Shown piece after piece: positions 14,705-21,818 of a DNA stretch of 21,818 nt. The stretch lies in NCBI GenBank assembly GCA_964491605.1, contig CAZBGY010000021.1, positions 1 through 21,818 on the forward strand, given 5' to 3'. The notes beneath the pieces are model-generated. The model was not told the origin of the DNA. It saw only the letters and a program-made list of their open reading frames with translations, and did no database searches. The position numbers were made by a program, and so were the translations under genes. Source of the DNA: DRYS01 sp964491605 (GTDB lineage Archaea > Thermoproteota > CALKCG01 > B24 > DRYS01). How positions within the stretch are numbered: position 1 is the stretch's first letter; every line of letters starts with the position of its first letter.

Positions 14705-15610
14705 CTAAATCCTACCGATCTTATATCTTGGATGTAACCGATCTATCCTGAAGCCATCCTCCATTTTAACCTGGCTTAAAGCGGCATCAGCCATAGCTAT
14801 AGCTGGGAATACTAGTTTAGCATACTCTATAGGGCCGTAAAGTATAAAGTCTGCACCGGCTGCTACGGCTAGGATCGAAGCCGAGACTCCGCATACATCC
14901 CTAACCTCTCTACCCATACTCCTATGTAGACTCCTCCACGAAGCGACGGCGTTATGAGCTCCGCATCCAGATGGATAGCCTGTCCTATCCTTTATAGACC
15001 ATATAGCCATGGACGCCGATCCCAGCGATGGAACATCGAGAACCCCGGTATCTACAAGGATCTTATCGATACCGTAGCTTCTAAGCTTCTCTATAGTTCT
15101 CTCAGCGGCTTCAACCCTCTGCTTCCATCCGATTATACCTGGACCGAACGTTAAGAGGATGGATGCGGATACACCCGCCTTAGCTATAGCTTCAAGCTCC
15201 TCGCTTCTACTATGCGGGTTCACAGAGTTGTATACAATCCTATCGGCTATACCTGCTTCACGAATATATTCTAAGCCGGCTATCCTAACCTTATCTGTGA
15301 TACCACCTAGCAGTATAGGTATATCAGTCTTATCCGATATGTACTCAAGGTATCTACGCATAGCCTCAGGTGTGGATGCTACTACATCTATCATGCATGG
15401 GTTACCGGTTTTCTGAGAAAGCTCAGATTGGATATCTATGAGACACTCAGCTTCATCCTTTTTGAATAAACCCATGGACTCATCTACGACTATAGAGTGT
15501 TTATAGTAGAATATGGAGCCTATGAGGACTACTGGTCTGAGCCCAGGTTGACCCCCTATTCTTACACCGGATATATCGAAGATTTTCTGTTCAGATGTTA
15601 GACGCCACAT
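14705..15610 (-). CDS. mtrH: MtrH-family methyltransferase (stand-alone)
   Basis: 301 residues related to MtrH, the subunit that transfers the methyl group between methyl-tetrahydromethanopterin and a corrinoid, with a TIM-barrel fold like other pterin-binding methyltransferases. Matches include FDISGVRIGGQPGLRPVVLIGSIFY (11-35, in pieces), TGNPCMIDVV (68-77), TPEAMRRYLEY, RIAGLEYIREAGIADRIVYNS (109-129, in pieces) and GYPSGCGAHNAVASW (211-225). In methanogen MtrH the strand before RIAG usually reads as D-S-T-x-G-E; here it is LLGGITDK (100-107), so the acidic residue expected there is missing. No other Mtr subunit and no corrinoid protein is nearby, so it is not part of a standard Mtr complex operon. 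ATG start with a TATA box 31-40 bases upstream. Confidence 0.85.
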   Translation of the reverse strand: MWRLTSEQKIFDISGVRIGGQPGLRPVVLIGSIFYYKHSIVVDESMGLFKKDEAECLIDIQSELSQKTGNPCMIDVVASTPEAMRRYLEYISDKTDIPILLGGITDKVRIAGLEYIREAGIADRIVYNSVNPHSRSEELEAIAKAGVSASILLTFGPGIIGWKQRVEAAERTIEKLRSYGIDKILVDTGVLDVPSLGSASMAIWSIKDRTGYPSGCGAHNAVASWRSLHRSMGREVRDVCGVSASILAVAAGADFILYGPIEYAKLVFPAIAMADAALSQVKMEDGFRIDRLHPRYKIGRI

Positions 15611-15640
15611 ACGCTAACACCTCATACAATCGAAAACCGT

Positions 15641-15674
15641 CCTTAAATAACTTATCCAGCTATAAACTTTAAAA
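15641..15674. promoter_or_regulatory. Divergent TATA boxes for MtrH-family and SIS genes
   Basis: On the minus strand TTATTTAAGG (15641-15650) is 31-40 bases before the MtrH ATG. On the plus strand CTTTAAAA (15667-15674) is 34-41 bases before the SIS ATG, which also has GGGGGT as a ribosome binding site. The two boxes lie in a 97-base divergent gap. Confidence 0.6.
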
Positions 15675-15707
15675 CCGACTCGTTAACGATACGATCTGGG
15701 GGTAGCT

Positions 15708-16748
15708 ATGCTTCCTAAAGGATTCATGGAAGGTGAGGTAGAGGATACGCCTAGAGCTATAGGTAGGCTTCTCTCTGGTATAGCCGAGCATATAGCTGAA
15801 GTATCTGAGGTAGTTAAGGCTAGGAGGATTGAAAGATTCTTCCTAGTCGGATGTGGGTCCTCATTTAACTCCGCATACATAGCATCGTATGGGTTTAACG
15901 GAGGAACGTTTAACGTCTACTATGAAACATCCTCATCCTTCGCTCTATATAGGGGAGGGCTATCTAGTAGGGATTGTGTTATAGGATTCTCCCGTAGCGG
16001 GGAGACGACTGAGACGATATGGGCTTTAGAGAGGGCTAGATCGAATGGATGTACGACCATCGCTATCACCAACGATGAGGGTAGTAGTATGGCTAGGATA
16101 GCTGATGTAACTATACCGATCTACGCAGGGGAGGAGAGATCAGTAGTGATGACGAAAACCTTCGTAAACCTCGCTTTAGCAGGTCTATATTTAGGAGCAG
16201 ATATCTCCGGTAACGATCGGCTGATCGATGAGTTCAAAGGTCTTGATAGGATAGCATCCGATATACTAGAGGTATCCAAGAAGGTGGAGGATCGATCCAT
16301 ACCTATGTTATCTGGGGAGAACTCTATATACTGCATAGGCGAGGGGGTATGCTATGGATCTGCACGTGAATCAGCTATAAAACTCATAGAGACTTCTAGG
16401 ATTCTAGCTTCATACTTCCATGCTATGGAGTTTAGACACGGTCCTATAGCGATAGCGGATGAGAGACCTGTAATCGCTATAGTGCTTAGGGATCCTGCAT
16501 GGATTCATATAGAGAAGCTTGTCTCCGATATAGCATCCATAACGTCGAAGCTTATACTAATAACGAACTCTGAAGATTATCAATCCGACGATACGATACT
16601 ATACAAGATAGATTCGGATAGAAACGCTGAGCTTTTAGCAGCGTTAGCCGTTATACCCGTGCAGAGGATAGCCTATAGGATCGCCTTATCCCGCGGATTC
16701 GATCCTGATAGACCCAGACACCTATCTAGATACGTTAAGCTAGCCTAG
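15708..16748 (+). CDS. SIS-domain aminosugar-phosphate isomerase/deaminase (GlmS C-terminal/GlmD-like)
   Basis: 346 residues with two SIS (sugar isomerase) domains and no glutamine amidotransferase domain. The opening MLPKGFMEGE corresponds to the M-x-KE-x2-E region at the start of the GlmS isomerase half; GCGSS (48-52) and SRSGET (95-100) bind the sugar phosphate; EFRHGP (241-246) is a hallmark of the GlmS/AgaS group; the C terminus PDRPRHLSRYVKLA matches the closing tail of GlmS. Without the amidotransferase half it most probably acts as a glucosamine-6-phosphate deaminase (as known for archaeal GlmD) or a related ketose/aldose aminosugar isomerase. It would feed amino sugars into glycolysis. 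Its last 14 bases overlap the convergent pectate lyase gene. Confidence 0.85.
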   Translation: MLPKGFMEGEVEDTPRAIGRLLSGIAEHIAEVSEVVKARRIERFFLVGCGSSFNSAYIASYGFNGGTFNVYYETSSSFALYRGGLSSRDCVIGFSRSGETTETIWALERARSNGCTTIAITNDEGSSMARIADVTIPIYAGEERSVVMTKTFVNLALAGLYLGADISGNDRLIDEFKGLDRIASDILEVSKKVEDRSIPMLSGENSIYCIGEGVCYGSARESAIKLIETSRILASYFHAMEFRHGPIAIADERPVIAIVLRDPAWIHIEKLVSDIASITSKLILITNSEDYQSDDTILYKIDSDRNAELLAALAVIPVQRIAYRIALSRGFDPDRPRHLSRYVKLA

Positions 16749-18132
16749 CTAGCGATCCAAGCTTTCTACGCTTTAATAGTATGATCGATGAAACGGTTAC
16801 GATAGATACTAACGCTATACCTGCGATAAGCTCCATTCTGGTGTATACGTTCACAGTAGCTGTCACCGTAGCCACCGTACCGTTCCTAAGCTTGATAAAT
16901 GCTTTTACCGTATAGCTTCCAGGCATCACGTACGTATGCTCCACGGCTTTACCTAAAGCCCTACCTCCATCACCGAAATCCCATTCTACAGATTCAACCC
17001 ATTCAGATAGGCTACGTGGAGGAGGTATATCTGCATATAGGGTTATAGATTCACCTAAGGGTATAGCGAGCTCTGCGATGTACATGGGATGGCCACTCTT
17101 CTCTCCATCAGGTACTCTACGCATAATTCTAGGGTTAACCGTGGATGGGCATCCAGCGTAAGCCATTATCTTAAGCTTAAGCTCATCGCTAGCAGGTTCG
17201 ATGAAAGCTTCATAGTAGTCTTCGCGTTTGAAGACCTTCTCGGGATTTACGGATTCGCATAGCTCGCTCGATATGAATAGATTTCCCAGTAGCTTTATAT
17301 AGCCTCCCTCAGGATCTCCGCCTAGACTACTCTGGAATATATTCGCGCATTCCTCGAATACGTTTGCTTCAGCTAACACTCTACCATGCATAGTGGAGCC
17401 TATACAGTAGCTTCGACAACGGTAATAGTAGTTGTTGTACACATCCACCTTACCGAATCTAAGTCTTGGATGCCTCTGTATGGTTTCGTAGAAAAAGTTA
17501 TGATGTATGGTTACCTGTATAGCTTCATCCATAGTATCTGATGGATCTGCTCCTATAAGCATAACCTTATTATGACTCCAGAATCTACACCATGAAACGG
17601 TGATATTCGTTGCTCCACGAGTTATATCTATCAATCCATCACCCCAATTTACGAAGTCGCAGTGGTGTACCCATATATCGTGAGCACCGTTAATTATCTG
17701 AACAGCATCCCCATCACCAGTATCGAACCTGAGGTAAGCTAGGATAACATGCGAAACCCCATCCAATACTAGGCCGTTACTGGTTATAGTTATCGACGCA
17801 TTCCTCCCATCTATAGTCTTATACGATGAAACCCTTATAGGGCTTCTAAGCGTTATCACACCTGAAACCCTGAATACTATCCATAGAGGCTCCGGTTTCT
17901 CGGCGGCATACCTTAAACTACCCGGACCGCTATCTGCAAGCGTCGTCACATAGTATACGTCGCCATGCAATCCTCCGATACTATATCGGCCGAAGCCTAT
18001 ACGATCGGATAGTAGATCGGAAAAGCTTGATGTAGAGGTGTTATACGCTTGATTTACCGTAGGAATCGAAAGTAGGAGTAACATGATAGATATATTGAGT
18101 ATTACCGCTATCCGATCTATGCGATAGGGCAT
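16735..18132 (-). CDS. Secreted PL1-type pectate lyase with PKD domain and C-terminal membrane anchor
   Basis: 465 residues. A signal sequence or N-terminal membrane segment covers about 7-29. Residues 48-290 form a right-handed beta-helix of PL1 type: LADSGPGSLRYA (65-76), TIDGR (106-110), FDTGDGDAVQI (136-146), DGLIDITRGATNITVSWCRF (165-184), NKVMLIG, TIHHNFF and the signature QRHPRLRFG (219-227) whose arginines include the catalytic base, then VYNNYY. The family's W-I-D-H is WVHH here (154-157). A PKD domain follows (about 350-430, WDFGDGG at 384-390, HTYVMPGSYTV), then one membrane segment (433-453) with a basic tail KRRK, so the enzyme is likely held outside the cell by its C terminus. 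It should cut polygalacturonate by beta-elimination with calcium. It follows serA by 33 bases. Confidence 0.85.
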   Translation of the reverse strand: MPYRIDRIAVILNISIMLLLLSIPTVNQAYNTSTSSFSDLLSDRIGFGRYSIGGLHGDVYYVTTLADSGPGSLRYAAEKPEPLWIVFRVSGVITLRSPIRVSSYKTIDGRNASITITSNGLVLDGVSHVILAYLRFDTGDGDAVQIINGAHDIWVHHCDFVNWGDGLIDITRGATNITVSWCRFWSHNKVMLIGADPSDTMDEAIQVTIHHNFFYETIQRHPRLRFGKVDVYNNYYYRCRSYCIGSTMHGRVLAEANVFEECANIFQSSLGGDPEGGYIKLLGNLFISSELCESVNPEKVFKREDYYEAFIEPASDELKLKIMAYAGCPSTVNPRIMRRVPDGEKSGHPMYIAELAIPLGESITLYADIPPPRSLSEWVESVEWDFGDGGRALGKAVEHTYVMPGSYTVKAFIKLRNGTVATVTATVNVYTRMELIAGIALVSIVTVSSIILLKRRKLGSLARLA

Positions 18133-18165
18133 ATCCTGCTAGATTACTCTTCCAACCGAGAAGTC

Positions 18166-19179
18166 TTAAGCATTACTGCTATTAAAGCACGAATGCTTTA
18201 CTATAGGTTTATCCGCCTCACCCATCGTGGAAGATTCTATATAGCTTAAGATCTTCTCAGCAAGTATCCTCGCGATCGATTTCTGAGCTTCTACAGTACT
18301 TCCACCTATATGCGGTGTCAATATTACGTTATCAAGCTTTGCTAGATCGCTATTCTCTAAAGGTTCATTTTCGAATACATCTAAAGCCGCACCAGCTATC
18401 CACCCTTCCTTCAGAGCTTTAGCTAAAGCTCTCTCATCTATTATCGATCCTCTAGCCGTATTTATCAGGAATGCCGTGGGCTTCATCAGTTTAAGCTCAT
18501 ATTCCCCTATCATATGGTACGTCTCCTCGGTTAGAGGAGCATGTATAGATACGTAATCCGAGACCTTGAGTAGATCACTAAGCTCATCTACGAATTCTAC
18601 ATCCATCTTAGAAGCTGTATCGCGATCCACGTATGGATCATATGCTAAGATCCGCATACCGAAAGCTTTAGCTAGCTCGGCAACCCTTGAACCTATACGA
18701 CCTAGACCTATTATTCCAAGAGTTTTATCCTTAAGCTCGAAACCTAAACCCTTATCTTTACACCATAACCCATCCCTCATCTTAGAACTCAACATAGGTA
18801 TCTTACGAGATAGAGCTATCATAAAGCCTATAGTTAACTCGGCTACAGCTTCTATCGAAGCTTCCGCTACAGGTACGACGATTATACCTTTTGATCTAGC
18901 ATAATCTACATCCACGTTATCTAAGCCTACACCAGCTCTAGCTACGACTTTGAGGCAACGGGCACAATCTATTAGTGCACGCGTTATCCTACGCCTACTC
19001 CTGACGACCACTATATCCGCATCTTTTAGAAGCGAAGCGAACTCATCATCGCTAACATCATATGCTCTTATAACTTCAGCTTTACCCTCCATCAACCTGA
19101 AGAACTCTTCATCCACCGGATCTCCTACGACGATTTTAGGCTTCCTGATCAGCGTCCACGCCCCCGAGATTGCACACAT
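18166..19179 (-). CDS. serA: D-3-phosphoglycerate dehydrogenase-like 2-hydroxyacid dehydrogenase
   Basis: 337 residues, the short form without a C-terminal ACT or ASB domain. NAD-binding motif GLGRIGSRVAELAKAFG (158-174) with D181 at the end of the second strand favours NAD. The catalytic triad is present: R243 (NTARGS), E272 (NEPL) and H290 (TPHIGGST). RAGVGLDNVD (81-90) is strongly SerA-like. It should oxidise 3-phosphoglycerate to phosphohydroxypyruvate; a glyoxylate or hydroxypyruvate reductase is the alternative. Lack of an ACT domain implies no allosteric serine inhibition of the usual kind. The N terminus (MCAISGAWTLIRK) is longer than usual, but no later in-frame ATG/GTG/TTG lies before the first strand. 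It follows the class V aminotransferase by 47 bases, which supports a serine-biosynthesis role. Confidence 0.85.
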   Translation of the reverse strand: MCAISGAWTLIRKPKIVVGDPVDEEFFRLMEGKAEVIRAYDVSDDEFASLLKDADIVVVRSRRRITRALIDCARCLKVVARAGVGLDNVDVDYARSKGIIVVPVAEASIEAVAELTIGFMIALSRKIPMLSSKMRDGLWCKDKGLGFELKDKTLGIIGLGRIGSRVAELAKAFGMRILAYDPYVDRDTASKMDVEFVDELSDLLKVSDYVSIHAPLTEETYHMIGEYELKLMKPTAFLINTARGSIIDERALAKALKEGWIAGAALDVFENEPLENSDLAKLDNVILTPHIGGSTVEAQKSIARILAEKILSYIESSTMGEADKPIVKHSCFNSSNA

Positions 19180-19215
19180 TATATATTTGAGGAACCTTTA
19201 AAAGCTTTAATGTAC

Positions 19216-19223
19216 ATTTATAT
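19216..19223 (-). promoter_or_regulatory. TATA-like box before serA
   Basis: ATATAAAT on the minus strand lies 37-44 bases before the serA ATG and would start transcription near 19193. A second AT box, CTTTTAAAGG (19195-19204), is nearer the start. serA may thus be transcribed on its own as well as with the aminotransferase gene. Confidence 0.4.
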
Positions 19224-19226
19224 TCG

Positions 19227-20378
19227 TCAACCTGACAGAATCCTAGAAGCTTCAGTTAGAGATGATCCAGGTTTAACGCTGCATCCAAGTTTCGATAATA
19301 TATGCTCTATAGCTTGAAGCGTATATAGAACTTCCATAGATGATATCGCACCCATACAACCTATACGTATTATCCTATCCCTAAGCTCACCCATACCATG
19401 AGCTACGAGAACCCGGTACTCATCCCTAAGCATCGATACGATCCTATCTACAGATACACCTCTAGGGGGTTCCACAGCTATCAGCGTCGGAGATCTATAC
19501 CCTAATCTAGGTAGAGGTTTAAAGCCTAGAGTTTCCAATCCATTGTAGAATGCCTCGGATAGAATCCTATGTCTAGCTATACGATTCTCAAGCCCCTCCT
19601 CGATTAGCATATCTAGAGCTTCGTTTAAAGCATAGATCAGCGGGATAGATGGTGTAAACGGCACCTCTCTATTCGAACTATACTCCAGATACTCCCTGAG
19701 GCTCAGATAGAGGCTTCTAGGTTTACGTCTGTACGCTTCCTCTACAATCCTTTCGCTAACAGATACGAAGGATAACCCTGGAGGAGCTGCGAGACACTTC
19801 TGACTAGCTGAGGCGCATAGATCGATACGCCAATCATCAACCATCAATTCCACACCACCCGCAGCCGATACAGCATCGACTATCGTTATCAAGCCCCTCC
19901 TATGAGCCTCCATACATATATCCTTCAGATCCTTCACCAATACACCCGTAGACGTTTCGCTATATACTATGAATACAGCTTTGAGATCTCTGTAGCTATC
20001 GATAGCTGCTTTAACATCATCGTATGTGGGAGCCGACCCTATAGGTGATTTAAGATGTATAGGTATCCCACCGTAGGCTTCTATAGTCCTAGAAGCTCTT
20101 ACACCCGAGAAGAAGCCTGTATCCAGTAGAAGGACTTTATCCCCATCCGATATACTATTAGCTACGGCGAATTCGACGGAAGCCGTACCTGAAGCTGAAA
20201 GAATCGCTATGAAGTTCTTAGTCCTAAATAAGTATCTTAATCCTTCCTGGAGTTTAACGTATAGCTCTCTAAACTCACGGCTTCTATGACCTATAATCGG
20301 CTTCAGCATCGCGTTCATAACCCTACGTGGAACCATTACAGGTCCAGGTAGCAGGGATAAGTACTCCTTGACATCCAT
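19227..20378 (-). CDS. Class V aminotransferase (serine-pyruvate/phosphoserine type)
   Basis: 383 residues from ATG at 20378. An ATG at 20408 is in frame, but the family's typical opening is LLPGPVMVPRRVMNAM near the N terminus, and a TATA-like box (20406-20412) fits only the later start. HRSREF (31-36), ASGTASVEFAV (62-72), VDAVSAAGG (167-175; Asp for the PLP ring nitrogen) and the Schiff-base lysine K194 in SASQKCLAAPPG are all present. Enzymes of this group are alanine-glyoxylate/serine-pyruvate aminotransferases; in methanogens a related protein supplies the phosphoserine step beside SerA. Followed here by serA, it most likely converts phosphohydroxypyruvate to phosphoserine, with glyoxylate transamination as the alternative. 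Confidence 0.85.
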   Translation of the reverse strand: MDVKEYLSLLPGPVMVPRRVMNAMLKPIIGHRSREFRELYVKLQEGLRYLFRTKNFIAILSASGTASVEFAVANSISDGDKVLLLDTGFFSGVRASRTIEAYGGIPIHLKSPIGSAPTYDDVKAAIDSYRDLKAVFIVYSETSTGVLVKDLKDICMEAHRRGLITIVDAVSAAGGVELMVDDWRIDLCASASQKCLAAPPGLSFVSVSERIVEEAYRRKPRSLYLSLREYLEYSSNREVPFTPSIPLIYALNEALDMLIEEGLENRIARHRILSEAFYNGLETLGFKPLPRLGYRSPTLIAVEPPRGVSVDRIVSMLRDEYRVLVAHGMGELRDRIIRIGCMGAISSMEVLYTLQAIEHILSKLGCSVKPGSSLTEASRILSG

Positions 20379-20405
20379 AGCTGTACGTCGAAGAGTTATG
20401 ATACA

Positions 20406-20412
20406 CATATAG
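20406..20412 (-). promoter_or_regulatory. TATA-like box of the aminotransferase gene
   Basis: CTATATG on the minus strand is 28-34 bases before the ATG at 20378 and inside the frame if the ATG at 20408 were used. It predicts a nearly leaderless transcript. The gap 20379-20481 holds nothing else recognisable. Confidence 0.45.
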
Positions 20413-20481
20413 CAAGGTATATTAGGATTACGAAAACCTACTTGACCTAACCTTAGATAGATGTTTCCAGGATTCGATAGT

Positions 20482-21738
20482 TTAGTTACCGGATAGTTTT
20501 GGAAGAGTATCCGGTGTCACGTATACTATCGGTATCATACCTAGTAGCTCGATCACTACCGGGAGAATCAGTACCAACTCCATGTATCCATAACTCCATA
20601 GGAAACCGCCGAGTATATAACCAGCTATAGCCATCGATTCGAACAAACCTGATAGACCGAACCATCTACCCCTCATCTCGAACGGAACCATCTCCCAATG
20701 CATAGTTATAAACGGTGTGAAGCTTATAGCCGCAAAACCACCCATAAGACCTATAGCTCCTAGGAAGCCTACAGCTATGAGGAGGTATGGCGACGGAGCT
20801 AGTAATAGTAATATAGTGCCCAAGTAGACTATAGGTCTCAGAGCGAAGAATACCTTCTTCCTTCCAACCCTATCGGCTAATACACCTATAGGCATCTGTA
20901 GTAGAGCTGATGAAGCTAAACCGATGGTTCCTACAGCACCGAGTATGTATGGATCCGCACCCTTAACTTGAACCATCCATAAAGGTATATAAGGCATCGA
21001 TATACCAATGGAGAATCTCCATAGACCCATAGCTATAAGCCATATTGTAACCCTCCTTCCCATACGGAATACCTCCCTAAACCCATCCAGTATACCCGTC
21101 GATCCAACAGTACCTTTAATCCCCGGCTTGATGTGCGTCTCCTCAAGCTTCAAGTAGAGTAGGAGAGCTATAGAAGCGAGGATTATAGCTTGTACCAGGT
21201 ATAAGGGTCTTATACCTTCGACACATATACCTCCTAAGCTTGCTACGATCACAGCTGCGATCATCGGCGCTATCATCGACGGTATCGCCCATACGGTTCT
21301 CGATAGAGCTATAGCTTGAGCTCTACTAGTAGACTCGGTTACATCCATGAATATTAGATCCGCTAACGGTATTATCATCCTTAAACTTAGCTCCGCAAGC
21401 ATTACCGCTGGTATGAGCATAATCCAGTCTATAGCTGTATAGTATATCGTAGCGACTGTAGCCGATATGAGTAGACCATACACTACCATCCTCTTAACGC
21501 CATACCTATCTATCATCCATCCTATCGGAGCAGATACGATGGAGGATACCAATCCTCCTAAGCTACTTAGGAAGCCTAGCTCCACCGGGTTCGCTCCTAG
21601 ACCTACGACATAGAGTTGATTATAGTTTGCAGGTAGGTTGAGGGATAGCTGATGGACTCCCATAGCTGCTACCATAAGCTTAAACCTTCTATCCAAACCT
21701 CTGATGAAGGCTATTAGAACCCTGTAAATCCTTAGCAT
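20482..21738 (-). CDS. Major facilitator superfamily (MFS) transporter
   Basis: 418 residues with about twelve membrane segments in two halves. MFS motif A occurs twice, after segment 2 (GWMIDRYGVKRM, 73-84) and in the matching place of the second half (GVLADRVGRKKV), as expected from the family's internal duplication. An aqueous loop near the middle (KLEETHIKPGIKG and GFREVFRMGRR) joins the halves. The substrate cannot be told; drug, sugar or organic acid transport are all possible. The ATG at 21738 has an AT-rich upstream region. It is the first gene of the minus-strand run toward the aminotransferase, but the gap of about 100 bases suggests a separate transcript. Confidence 0.88.
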   Translation of the reverse strand: MLRIYRVLIAFIRGLDRRFKLMVAAMGVHQLSLNLPANYNQLYVVGLGANPVELGFLSSLGGLVSSIVSAPIGWMIDRYGVKRMVVYGLLISATVATIYYTAIDWIMLIPAVMLAELSLRMIIPLADLIFMDVTESTSRAQAIALSRTVWAIPSMIAPMIAAVIVASLGGICVEGIRPLYLVQAIILASIALLLYLKLEETHIKPGIKGTVGSTGILDGFREVFRMGRRVTIWLIAMGLWRFSIGISMPYIPLWMVQVKGADPYILGAVGTIGLASSALLQMPIGVLADRVGRKKVFFALRPIVYLGTILLLLAPSPYLLIAVGFLGAIGLMGGFAAISFTPFITMHWEMVPFEMRGRWFGLSGLFESMAIAGYILGGFLWSYGYMELVLILPVVIELLGMIPIVYVTPDTLPKLSGN

Positions 21739-21771
21739 GCAGCTTTATTTAAGAGCCTAACTACGAAACTA

Positions 21772-21783
21772 TTAAAGCTTTAA
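21772..21783. promoter_or_regulatory. Palindromic AT box between MFS gene and a probable gene off the window edge
   Basis: TTAAAGCTTTAA is a perfect 12-base palindrome. It lies 34-45 bases before the MFS ATG on the minus strand and 31-42 bases before an ATG at 21814 on the plus strand, which follows GGACCGG and is cut by the window end after five bases. One box could thus serve as TATA element in both directions. The plus-strand gene is only suspected. Confidence 0.35.
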
Positions 21784-21818
21784 CGAGATCTCCTAGGATC
21801 GTAGGACCGGGCTATGAA

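Noticed and set aside
1..21818. CRISPR array, transposon, prophage or defence system
   Set aside because: No regularly spaced repeats, no transposase, integrase, Cas or known defence domain was found; all large frames have metabolic or information-processing matches except 6372-7055.

Overview
The window is a gene-dense stretch of an archaeal chromosome, about 95% coding, with no gap longer than about 110 bases. Archaeal origin rests on the gene content: ribosomal protein uL16 in its archaeal L10e form, radical-SAM type Dph2, a METTL5-like methyltransferase, exosome subunit Csl4, RNA polymerase subunit Rpo11, transcription factor S, PCNA, DUF99, DUF763, UPF0282 and an MtrH-family protein. TATA-like boxes lie about 30-45 bases before many starts, GTG and TTG starts are common, and codon use is rich in AGG, AGA and ATA, as in many thermophiles. 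A thermophilic lineage of the Thermoproteota/TACK group is the best guess, but no marker here settles the phylum. No tRNA, rRNA, CRISPR array, insertion sequence or phage gene was seen.

Layout. (1) 83-3652, plus strand: a tightly coupled three-gene carbohydrate unit with a GH43/GH130-like five-bladed propeller protein, a Gfo/Idh/MocA sugar oxidoreductase and a sulfatase-family hydrolase whose nucleophile position is Thr instead of Cys/Ser. None has a signal peptide, so they probably act on imported sugars. (2) 3753-7266, minus strand: a probable five-gene operon read as DUF2116 zinc-ribbon membrane protein, unknown protein, ROK sugar kinase, MobB-like P-loop protein fused to an Fe-S cluster domain, and a TauE/SafE transporter. 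(3) 7376-9978: a flavodoxin-family protein divergent from a DUF763 protein with a helix-hairpin-helix, then a convergent UPF0282 metallo-beta-lactamase-fold protein. (4) 10078-14696, plus strand: the information-processing block uL16, Dph2, METTL5-like, Csl4, Rpo11, a short DUF99 protein, TFS and PCNA, linking translation, diphthamide synthesis, RNA decay, transcription and replication. (5) 14705-16748: a stand-alone MtrH-family protein divergent from a SIS-domain amino-sugar phosphate enzyme. (6) 16735-21738, minus strand: an MFS transporter, a class V aminotransferase, a SerA-like dehydrogenase and a secreted, membrane-anchored PL1 pectate lyase with a PKD domain.

How they fit together. The secreted pectate lyase, the cytoplasmic glycosidase/oxidoreductase/sulfatase-like unit, the ROK kinase and the SIS enzyme suggest a heterotroph that uses plant-type or other acidic and amino polysaccharides. 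SerA and the aminotransferase fit the phosphorylated serine pathway. The most unusual points are the Thr-type sulfatase, the lone and divergent MtrH, the DUF99 protein without its usual N-terminal Asp pair, the membrane-anchored archaeal pectate lyase, and the uncharacterised operon joining a zinc-ribbon membrane protein, a sugar kinase, a MobB/Fe-S fusion and an anion transporter.
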